A program made the position numbers and the translations under genes. 60,000 bases of DNA, taken from NCBI GenBank assembly GCA_009746045.1, contig RPFO01000164.1, positions 3,255,874 to 3,315,873 of the forward strand, in the 5' to 3' direction. The notes under the pieces are model-generated. The model searched no databases and was not told the DNA's origin. It worked only from the letters and a program-made list of their open reading frames with translations. The DNA is from Mesostigma viride. Taxonomy: Eukaryota; Streptophyta; Mesostigmatophyceae; Mesostigmatales; Mesostigmataceae. Positions 46,396 to 57,500 of the stretch are shown here, one piece after another (position 1 is the stretch's first letter; every line of letters begins with the position of its first letter).

Positions 46396-47062
46396 AGATC
46401 CTCTAGACCATCGTGCGGCAACTATTCCTGGACGCATGGCGATCCAACGCCGTGGAAGGACTAGGGTAGTTGTCTGAGATTGAGGAAAATATATGATAGA
46501 TACCTGCGCACGTGCATGCACCTTGATGAGACAATAATGTGGACATATGCACATGCGTGTGTATGTATTACGTTACCACTGAATGAAGTATTTCAACAAT
46601 GGCACTTAGTATACTATTTGTTGCTGCCTACGAACCATCACACTACACTACAGGGTAACCATGAAAAAAAAATCCATTGATATGGAATTGTTTTGTACCA
46701 CCTGATATTCATTTTACCAATTGTTTGGCCCTACTGTCCGCCAAGTGCCGTCCTTGCTTCTCTAAGCTTTGAGTATGCCGTTCCTTTCAATGGGGGTTGT
46801 CCATCCACTTCCCCCAGAAGATTATTCGCACAACAGGGCGACAAAAGTCACAAGGATGTACAGGCTGAAATACTCTATTCTGCTGCAAAGCGGCTTCCTG
46901 GCCCAGGTGAGCTATTGGACGGGCATACCGGTCATCCTACCAGATGTCAGCAGGGTAACGAATTGTGCTTGGGGAATGCCATGATTTGGGTAGAAATGTG
47001 CATGATCCGTATGATCCTAGGAAGTGGACCATCCAGCACATATTTAGCAGCGAGTTGGTTGT
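46396..47062. other. No gene established; one possible plus-strand exon
   Basis: 46769-46905 has open plus-strand frames and ends at a strong GTGAGC donor (46906), but I recognise no family and cannot choose the frame. The region next to 47062 should include the 3' UTR of the LPA2-like gene. Confidence 0.35.
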
Positions 47063-47793
47063 CTAATTGCCCTTGTTCTGGGGAATACCGATGCCAAGGT
47101 ACTTGAGGAGGCCGTATCCAGCTGATCCGGCGAAGAAGATACCCAGCTGTCCAGTGTAGGTAGGATATAGCGTGTTTGTAACCCAGTTGTCGATTGCTTC
47201 CGGCAAAAAGCCTGCATTGCCAAACGAGATGCGTAGATTTTGGAAAAGGGTAATGGTGAGATACGCATGCATGCGCAAGATGTAGGAATTCTTGTGCGGC
47301 ATGAAGAAGCAGGCAGCACAAACGCGCTGCAAACAAAGTAAACAACGCAGCTTTCTTTGGCAATGTAAATCTATTACCGACCTGAAATAGCAAGCAGGAC
47401 ACCTTCGAAGATGATCAAGGAAAATAGCGATGCCAGGACAAGAAGCACGAGAGCTTCCGTTTTAGCAGCGTCGCTGGTCGCATCCGTTTTCAATAGGGGT
47501 TCCTCAGGCCTTTCTCTACGCTTAGAAGTAGCATTCTTAGCTGGTGCACCGAATCCTTTGGGAGAAGCAGAATCTACGTTAGGAGCTCCTTCTTTTGGGG
47601 CGTTGCTCTTGTCATCGGCTGAAGCTCGCGTGGTGAGCCGACTTGCCAGGAGTTTCTCAGGCCGGTTAAACGTTGTCCTCCCCCTGACAGCGGGCAAAGG
47701 GCTGTGTCTCTCCCGAATAAAACTGCATCCAGCCGCGGCGGCGACTGCCGGACGACAGCTGCTTGCAGCCACCCTTAACAATGACATTTGCAT
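47063..47793 (-). CDS. LPA2: LPA2-like chloroplast membrane protein, 2 exons
   Basis: Exons 47793-47382 and 47211-47063, intron donor GTCGGT and acceptor GCAG; 186 residues. The first 60 or so residues are rich in Ser, Arg and Ala and look like a chloroplast transit peptide. A charged linker follows, then a membrane segment (EALVLLVLASLFSLIIFEGV, then LLAISG), FLPEAIDNWVTNTLYP, and a second hydrophobic segment (IFFAGSAGYGLLKYLG). The GFLPE...LYP...F.AG...YG.LKY pattern recalls LOW PSII ACCUMULATION 2, a thylakoid protein involved in photosystem II assembly. The match is from memory and short, so the symbol is tentative. The gene diverges from the SPIKE1 gene across about 770 bp. Confidence 0.65.
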
Positions 47794-48559
47794 TTTCTAA
47801 GAAAGCTAATCGAGGACCCGCCTGCAAAATTACGAGCTGCAATAATGGGGTGGAATGTGGGCAAGAGATTACCTACCATGCCAACGTCAAACGTGGCCGT
47901 GCCAACGTAATCTGCTTGGATATGTCAGGCCAGATCGTTCGTGCATAGTAACACTGTAGCACAAGCTGTAGCACATACCACCTACAGCTCAGGCAGTCAG
48001 GCGGTCAGGACTCAGGCCTACTGAAGCTACAGTTTTAAAACATTTTATCCTGCTGCCAGTCGTACAATATTGCCTCAGCCCTCATGTACAGTACTGTACG
48101 GACGGTCCCATACAGCTTTTTGCGATGTTCTCATGTGGCCCTCATACGGCGCCAGGGGCCTTCTGTGGGCTAGTACCCATAAGGAACAGGTTACTGCGAA
48201 CTAGACCCAATTCGAGCAAGAGCTGCCTGCACGTTGTTTAGTAATTTGGATACGAAATGGTAGTAGCACCCACTCGATCACGCCAACGCGTCCTCCAAGT
48301 TACCTGTCACATAAAGCACCATGCACGAGCAAAACTGCAACGCTGCGTTATTGCTGCATGTCAAGAGGACTATGGCGCCCGTTGGAAGGGTGGCTTTTAA
48401 ACAGGCTCACTTACGGAAGCTTCATATATCAGATGAGCCTGAGTTAGCAATTGGAGAAATATAAAAGCACCTTCTAGTTGTTTGTTCAGTTAGCGTGGTC
48501 CATGGTTCGTGCGGGACTTCATTTGCAATTATGCACGATCTAATTTCCAGCATTTAAGA
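47794..48559. promoter_or_regulatory. Divergent promoter region; TATA-like box at 48459-48466
   Basis: The 766 bp between the start codons of the LPA2-like and SPIKE1 genes should contain both promoters. ATATAAAA at 48459-48466 lies about 95 bp upstream of the chosen SPIKE1 ATG. No other element is clear. Confidence 0.5.
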
Positions 48560-51500
48560 ATGCTGGAAGGTGAGGTTGAGGATAACGAGGGTGTTATTTC
48601 ATGGGTGCCTCGCCCTGAGTCGATATTCGAGTCCAGTGACGACTCGGATGCCCTGTATTCGTCCGTAAGTACCACAATCCATGTTTCATTCCAGGCGGAA
48701 TTGGGCATTTTGGTGCACGAATGCAGGCAGACCGGAGATGGTGTTATAGGATTGTGTCGACCACAGAATATGCAGTGGATTTTGGTCTTCGACGTATAAT
48801 GAAGGTATCCGCTGGAACGGCGTGTGCCCCTGCACTACCACTTTTGCTTTTTCTCTGGCTGCACAACAGATTAAAGGGTCGGCCAAGAATGCCCCATCCG
48901 TGTTGGAGCTACTGTCGACATATTCGAACAACTGGCTGGTCGTGGACGGGAAGTATGGGCGCTATGAACGCTTGAAAATTTCCGGCATCGACGTTCCGGA
49001 GCAGATCTATGAGCTTCCTGGAGAGGACACGAACCCAAAGATCACGGCACGTCAGCTAGGTGGGGATTAACGATGGCTCTGTTTGCTTGGGCAGCGATGG
49101 CCTTGCATGATCGAGGTCCTGGCTCCGTGTTTAGTTTTATTGCGGGTAGAATTCTCGAGGCTTGCTTTTGCCTCGTGCATGGTGCAGGGCCGTTCTTTGG
49201 AAGATGTAGCCCATGATTTCGCCTGTTCTTTGGAAGATGCGCATGTTGCTAGGTGAGCCATGGCTTCCAATGGCAGCACTTCAGCAATCCTTTTTCTGTT
49301 GCTCAAACGTCCTTTGGCTCACTCTGTGCTGCGAAGCCTAAGTTACTCAAGGGTCACATTGTGGCGCACTGGCGAGTCCCTATCTGCCCTCACAATGATA
49401 CCCCAACTTCGTGCACACATGCTTTGTTCTTGTGGGTACTAGTTGAGGGGAGCTGTGAGGTCACCAGCTGTAGCTGTCTGTTAAAGGTTTCAATCATTTC
49501 CAAATAACGCAGCAGTGTAGAACTGCTGTCGACAACCCTGCGGCTGTCATGCAGGCAGGTTTGCTTCCCATGGGCATGTCTTGTGCTTCCCTTGTAACTT
49601 ACCTGTCCCAGTGCGTTGGCTGAGCCTCACACGTTCACGCAATGCATTGGAATTCTACTTATGCCACAAGGTACAACGTCTGAACACTCACGACGCTGTC
49701 CGTCGCTGCGTGGCCACCCTCGCCACCACCGACCCCGCCCGTTGGCCATCACCACCCCCTGGCAGGCTCCCTGCCCGCCACCCTGTCCCCAACATCGAAC
49801 AGCCCCCTGCCCATCTTTGACCAGCGGTCGCCCACCCTCGGCATCTCTCGCGCCGGGTCCCATGCGCTGGTGAGCTTTTAATTAACGTGGTTTTCCTTGT
49901 CCACGGTGCGACATGCTTCATGCTCTGTTGCCTTGTGCGCGGTGCTACATGCTTTACTCTCTATGCTTGGTTTGCTCTATGCGGGCATGCCTGCCTGGCG
50001 TATGCTCGGACAGAGGTTTATGTGCATGGTACTCGTTACACTCGCCCATTGCCAGTGAAACGCACACGCATGCTGCAGACATCGTGAAGAATCACTGGGA
50101 GGAGTTCCTGGACGTAAAGGGACTAGGGACTTGGTCATGGTCGTGGCACCCTGTCTACACGCGCGGCACCCCACACATGGCACGACCCTGGCCAAATGAT
50201 TGGCACCGCCTGGCTGGGGCCGCGGGTGCCATGATCGTAGATAGGGTGCCACGATTGAATACCGATTACCGACTCCGTAGGAGAGGGCTGACCTTAAGTT
50301 GGACCTTGCATCATGTGTCCGTAGCCTTGGCTTGCATCCGTCCCTCATTTCCTTCTTGGTTGACGTCTGTCAGGGCTGTACATGCATCCTTGCACGCTCG
50401 AACCCTGGGCCCATTCGGTTAAAAAGTAGTAAACGTTGCTACTTTGTTTGCACTGTGTGCCATACACTGGTCACAATACCTCGTGTGGTGCTTTGCTTGT
50501 GTGCCGGGAATGGCTTGCTGTGGAAACTTTCATTCTCATTCTCCCTGGCATCCCGTGGATCTATTTCTGTTGTAGTTGCGTCGTTCGATGTTCCCACGAT
50601 TCCAAGGTAGATTCTAAAAGAACACCCCCCCCCCCCCCCCCAAACACACACACGCCTCCCTCGCACATTTGCGGATGGCATTCGTGGATGGCACCTGTGG
50701 ATGGCATTCGTGGATGGCATCTGCGTGTGTCACGTCGTGGGCAGGCGAGTGAGCTAGACCGGCGCGGAGAGGACAAGGAGCGCGACAAGGTGCTGGCGCT
50801 GGCGCTGTCCAACATCTCCGTTCTGCAGTGCTATGACCCGTGCTTTTCCTGGCTGTCGGAGAACGCGGGCGTGTTCGCCGAGCGCACGCCCGTGCTGCCC
50901 GTGCGGCCCAGCGCCGGGTGGGTGGGCGCACAAAGCTAGACTGGAAGTGGGCGAGGCAGGGAAATTCGAGGGAGGGGCTGTGCGGAGGGGGGGTGGGGTG
51001 GGGGAAGACAGAAGTGCAACGGAGGGGCGGTGTGAGCGAGGAGCAGGGCATCTGGGGCATGGGATCAAGGGAGCGCGGGAGGCGCAAGCAAGCATAAAGA
51101 CAAACGGACCCTCAAATGGGGACGATCAAGGAAGATGAAGGACGGGGTGGGAGGTGGGAAGGACAAACAGGAGTGCCATGGTCTTGTGGATGAAGAAGTG
51201 GACGCCTGTTGCCGGCGGGGCATAGTTGGGGGTGTGGGATATGGGAGAACTGCAGTGTGGGACAAAGGCAGGGGGACAAGTGGGGGCAGAAAAAGAGGGG
51301 AGGGTGATACGGTGCACGCGGGTGCGGGGGAAGCTACCTGTGTGCACTGACAAGGCCGCATAGCCATGCGGTGCACCAGTGCAGGCGGCCCGCCCCGCTG
51401 CCAGCTGCCTCGTGCATGGGCTGTGTTGCTGGTGGCACGGTTGCTGACATCGTCGTCCTGTCACACTGCCATGTGCATGCTACCGCTGCAATGGTTTGCA

Positions 51501-54500
51501 CCCAGACGTGCCTGCGGCAGTGATGAGACTGCTATACTAAAGTGCTCATGTATCTCCAGTTCATATTGGCCTGTTGCGCGATGCCAGGTGTAACTTATCA
51601 TGATCAATACCATTGATTTTGCATATCTTGCACGTATTGGCTGGTGTGCACAGGCCTGGGCTGGTCTCTTGTCTAACGCATCTGCCAACTGCCCTCTCTG
51701 GCCGCCATGCATGCCCTGCAGGGTGCGGCGGTTCCGCGTGTCCATCGAACCGCTCTCCTTTGAGATCGCCGCGTTTGGTACGTGCATGTGTGGTGATCCC
51801 AACCTTTGAGATCGCCGCGTTTGGTACGTGCATGTGTGGTGATCCCAACCTTTGAGATCGCCGCGTTTGGTACGTGCATGTGTGGTGATCCCAACCTTTG
51901 AGATCGCCGCGTTTGGTACGTGCATGTGTGGTGATCCCAACCTTTGAGATCGCCGCGTTTGGTACGTGCATGTGTGGTGATCCCAACCTTTGAGATCGCC
52001 GCGTTTGGTACGTGCATGTGTGGTGATCCCAACCTTTGAGATCGCCGCGTTTGGTACGTGCATGTGTGGTGATCCCAACCTTTGAGATCGCCGCGTTTGG
52101 TACGTGCATGTGTGGTGATCCCAACCTTTGAGATCGCCGCGTTTGGTACGTGCATGTGTGGTGATCCCAACCTTTGAGATCGCCGCGTTTGGTACGTGCA
52201 TGTGTGGTGATCCCAACCTTTGAGATCGCCGCGTTTGGTACGTGCATGTGTGGTGATCCCAACCTTTGAGATCGCCGCGTTTGGTACGTGCATGTGTGGT
52301 GATCCCAACCTTTGAGATCGCCGCGTTTGGTACGTGCATGTGTGGTGATCCCAACCTTTGAGATCGCCGCGTTTGGTACGTGCATGTGTGGTGATCCCAA
52401 CCTTTGAGATCGCCGCGTTTGGTACGTGCATGTGTGGTGATCCCAACCTTTGAGATCGCCGCGTTTGGTACGTGCATGTGTGGTGATCCCAACCTTTGAG
52501 ATCGCCGCGTTTGGTACGTGCATGTGTGGTGATCCCAACCTTTGAGATCGCCGCGTTTGGTACGTGCATGTGTGGTGATCCCAACCTTTGAGATCGCCGC
52601 GTTTGGTACGTGCATGTGTGGTGATCCCAACCTTTGAGATCGCCGCGTTTGGTACGTGCATGTGTGGTGATCCCAACCTTTGAGATCGCCGCGTTTGGTA
52701 CGTGCATGTGTGGTGATCCCAACCTTTGAGATCGCCGCGTTTGGTACGTGCATGTGTGGTGATCCCAACCTTTGAGATCGCCGCGTTTGGTACGTGCATG
52801 TGTGGTGATCCCAACCGACGGAACACGTGTGCTGCGTGCATGCAGTGCCACATGGTGTGCTGCGTATAGACAAGAGGCGACAGAGGCAACATGGCGACAA
52901 GAGAGGCGTAGTTGGTCAAAACCCTAAACAGCTAGACAAGCATGGAGACGCACAAGACGCCCTGTTGCATGTTCCGGCATTGTCTATGCGCGCGGTCTGT
53001 GGTATGGGATGTAATGCATAGCATGACGGCGTTTATCCTGCTCTTGTCTTTTTTTAAATATCTCTTTTCTTGCTCTTTTCTTGCTCTTTTCTTGCTCTTT
53101 TCTTGCTCTTTTCTGGCTCTTTTCTGGCTCTTTTCTGGCTCTTTTCTGGCTCTTTTCTGGCTCTTTTCTGGCTCTCTTCTGGCTCTCTTCTGGCTGTTTT
53201 TGCGGTTGTTCTTTGTTTCCCGCAGAGCCACTCTATGGCCGAGTCGCGCTGTACGACATCGTCAAGAAGCAGAAGCTGTCTGAGGACTTCCATTTTGACG
53301 CGACGCCCCACTTTTCGAAGAATGTGAGTGGTTCGCCTGAGGAGCCCCGGTTATGACCCAGGGTGCTCAAATGGCAGTTGGGTTGCGATCTAGGGCGTAT
53401 ACGCAGCTGCCTGGCTTGTTTCTTGGCCGAGCATCCTCTTTCTTGGATTCAACTGGTATCAACACTCTCTTGGTTTGCTCTACCTCAGTACCAACACTGT
53501 GTAGGTTCGCTCTACCTCACCCCGCGAGTGTCTGCACCTTGCCCTCGCCTGCCTGTCTGCCCGCTGACCCCTCGGCTGCATGCATCTTGTCTAACCGCTA
53601 GCTGTTCACACGTTTCTCAGCACCTGGGCACGTTGCGCCTGGTTGTAGTGCTCTCGTCTGGTTGTGGCACCGTCATCTCATACCTCATCACACACATGCC
53701 ACACACACACATGCCTCACACTCACATATCTCATCACACACATACCTCATCACACACATGCCGCACACACACACACGAATGCCAGAAGGGCATGCCATCG
53801 TCGGCCGATTCGGACGCGGGCGGCGGCCTGCACACGTGCCTGTTCTCCGTCAACGATCCCAGCAGCGATGTGGTGGCCCTCGTCATGCTCGACCGCTCCG
53901 CCGCGTGCTCGCAGGGGGCATTAAAGTCCAAGTACTACACCCACAAGGAATACGTAAGTACTACACGCACAAGAAATGCGCAAGTACTACACGCACAAGA
54001 AATGTGTAAGTACTACGCGCACAAGAAATGCGCAAGTACTACACCCACAAGAAATGCGGAAGTAGTACACCCACAAGAAGTGCGTAAGTGCTACACGCTC
54101 AAGAAATATGCAGGTTCTGCACACACAAGGAAAATGCGTGTACTGCACACACAAGGAAAATGCAAGCCGCATGGGTTCAGGAGCAATGCCGCATGGGTTC
54201 AGGAGCAATGCCGCATGGATTCAGGAGCAATGCCGCATGGATTCAGGAGCAATGCCGCATGGATGCACAAGCAATGCCGCATGGATGCACAAGCAATGTC
54301 GCATGGATTCACAAGCAATGACTGGTGTGTTGCTACTGTTTCTGTTAGGGCAACTTTTTTTAAAGCTGCCGCTGGCTCTATGAGATCCTTTCACAACAAA
54401 TCCTCGCGTTCCCACGAGAAGATGAATAGCATCCTGCCTCTGGCTCTATGAGATCCTTTCACAACAGATCCTCGCATTCCCACGAGAAAATGAATAGCAT

Positions 54501-57500
54501 CCTGCCTCTGGCTCTATGAGATCCTTTCACAACAGATCCTCGCATTCCCACGAGAAGATGAATAGCATCCTGCCTCTGGCTCTATGAGATCCTTTCACAA
54601 CAGATCCTCGCATTCCCACGAGAAGATGAATAGCATCCTGCCGCTGGCTCTATGAGATCCTTTCACAACAGATCCTCGCATTCCCACGAGAAGATGAATA
54701 GCATCCTGCCTCTGGCTCTATGAGATCCTTTCACAACAGATCCTCGCATTCCCACGAGAAGATGAATAGCATCCTGCCTCTGGAAAACACTCCCTGCCAC
54801 ATCACGCAGGCCAAGCTCTCGGAGCGAGACAAAGAGAAGCTGCGGGCGACGGCGCATGCGGCCGCATCGCGCATGCGTGGCCTACGAGAGACCCTGTGCT
54901 GGGCCGCTCTGCACCTGGGGCCGATGCCACGTGGCGGTGCGCGGCCGCTCATGGAGCCGGGCAAGGAGGTCCGGTTTGCGGTGGAGCCGCTGCACTCGAT
55001 CAAGGAGTGCTTCTCTGACGAGTGGCTCATGGAGCTCATCAACGTGAGTCAGGTCTTGATTGGGGCTGATCAAAGCGAATGGAGTGGTTATGGAGCTGGT
55101 TATGTGAGTGGAGTTTTCATGGAGCTGATCAAGGTGAGTGGATCAATGTGGAGGGTTGATGGACCTGATTAGTGTGAGTTATCTGAAAGCTCATGGAGCT
55201 GATCAAGGTGAGTGGATCAACGCGGAGTGTTTATAAAGCTGAAGAATGTGAGTGCTGTAATGGTGGGTCCGTGGAGCTAATCAATGTGAATGAATTATCT
55301 GGTTGGCCCACTGAGCTCAGTATGAGTGGACCAACGTGTAGTGTTGATGGAGTCCGTCGCTGGCCCCTATCTGTGGCCCCTATCTCCGGCCCCTATCTCT
55401 GGCCCCTATCTCCGGCCCCTATCTCTGGCCCCTTTTTACTGGCCCCTATCTCTGGCCCCTTTTTACTGGCCCCTTTCTCCACCCCCTGTCTCTGGCCCCT
55501 GACTCTGCCTTCTTCTTCTCAAGTCTCTTCTTTCTCTGAATTCCTAAACGTACATTCTTCCCCCCACCCACTACCCTCCCGCACACTTCCGCCCTTGGAC
55601 GGTATCCTCCTGCACGGTGCCACCCCGCAGGACCCTCGTCGCAAGCCCCACAAGCCCGTGCGCGTGAAAATGTTCCTCAGCGTCGAGTTCCTTCCGATGG
55701 TGAGTGAGGCCAAGCCGGACTCCCTTGGGGGCGGTGGCGGCGGTGGCGGCACGCGTGACAACCTGAGCAACTGGGGCGGCGACACGCCCACGTCCACGAT
55801 GTCGCGCTCGAGCCAGGTTCCGGGCGCGCGCAACCAGAGCACCCCCAACGCGACGACGCCCCCCAGCGTGGGCGGGTTGCACGGCCACCCATTTACCTCG
55901 CGTCATGGGTCGATTGCGTCCGTCACGAGCATCGACACGCTGGAGTCCATCGAGTCAATGGTAGGGAAGATGCGGCCTTTTTCTTGTTGCTGAGCATAGT
56001 ACCGTGCTGCCAGGAAGGCGTGTTTGCTGATGGTGAGGGGCGTGCGGCGAGGTGGCGGAAATGCCGGGGACTTTGCATTCTGGCAAAGCCTAATGCTTTT
56101 GCCGATGCACAGAATGAGAATTGTGGTCAAGTCGAGTTGAGCTATTGCTACATTAGCAAGAGTGGTCGAGTTTTATCGGTCACATGTCCTTTGTAATGGA
56201 CTATAAAGAAAATGTCTCTTTTCAACTCTTGTATTCGTCATGCCAGTGCCGATCCCCTATATGTTTGAGCTGCGCCTGTTGCTGCCTGCCGTGTTGTTGG
56301 GCTGCACCCGTGGCAGGGAGTGTGCCTGGGTTGTAAGTCAAACGTAGTTATACCAGCATCGTCGTAGTTACACCAGCATCCTCGTGTCTCCAAGGCCGGC
56401 AGTTTTATGCTCCCAGCGTCTGTGATTGCAAGGATGCCCGCTCGCTAGGATTCTGAACCAGCTTCCTCCTAGCATTTTTCTTTACATGAAGGCTTTTTCC
56501 CCACTCCCGTTCTCGCCCCCCGCTGCCTTGCCCGCCTTGTCTGCGTCCTTCTTTACGAAGCAGAACTGTGTGCAGCAATTTATCTTCAAGTATGCTGCAT
56601 GTCTTCAATTATGCTGCATGCCACTTAGCTCTAGTTGCTTAGATTCTTTGTGATGGCATTTTCAGCCATGGCTCATCGTGGCCATTTTCTAGCGCCTTAG
56701 CCAACGTCTTGAGCCCACGTCACCTTAAAAGCTATGCGTCATCCTGCTCAGTATGGTACTGCATGGTTGTATTGCACCCACAGTGTTGCGGCCCGGCACC
56801 CTGCTGTGGAGAGAGCTCTCTGTGGCCTGCCCACTTCATTGTGGCAGTGAGAGAAGCTCGGGTGGCCCCCCTCATTGTGTATAGAGGGTTTGCAGGTTCC
56901 TTTACTCTGTATTGGCACCCACGTGACGCAGTCACGTGCTAATTAATTAATGCTGCATGTTATGGAACCCTTCACGTTGTGAGCCAGCTCCCGTCAAGTC
57001 TCCCTAAAAGGCATATTAACAGGAGTTACAGAGCCTCCCCATCTCTAACTCTAGGGGTTCTTGGCACATGCGTAAACGTCTCTCCACCCAAGATACCATG
57101 CGAACCATGTCAGCGTGGTGTACCCGAGCGGTGCTAGAAAGGAAATTAATAAGAAAACTAATGTGCCCGTGACCCCATCGTCCTTGTCCCCCCCCTTCCA
57201 CCAGGGTCCAAGTTTTGCAAGCGGCAACATCATTGCCCCCAAGGGCAGCCTGCGCTCCACCCCCTGGTCGCTCTCCCTCGACTCGTCGGGTCTCGCCAGC
57301 GCCGGCTACGTGGTCGGTGGGGCGGGCGGTGCTGGCTCCAACGCCGCCAGCCGCCGCGCGCTCACGCTCGCTGCCAAGCCTGCGTCCTCGGACACCAGCA
57401 GCATGAGCAGTACCGCTTACGTGACCTCGGTCAACATGGGCGCCAGCGCGGTCGCCCCCAGCGTGTCCGGGTCGCGCCGCCCTAGCGCGAACAGCCAGGG

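Noticed and set aside
50091-50160. Possible SPIKE1 exon around 50091 (IVKNHWEEFLD)
   Set aside because: Phase does not fit the neighbouring exons, whereas 49766-49869 joins 50745-50917 directly.
51461-52919. Minus-strand open frames of 392-479 codons
   Set aside because: They are translations of the 46-bp tandem array; the length of the unit keeps three frames open. The real gene is on the plus strand.
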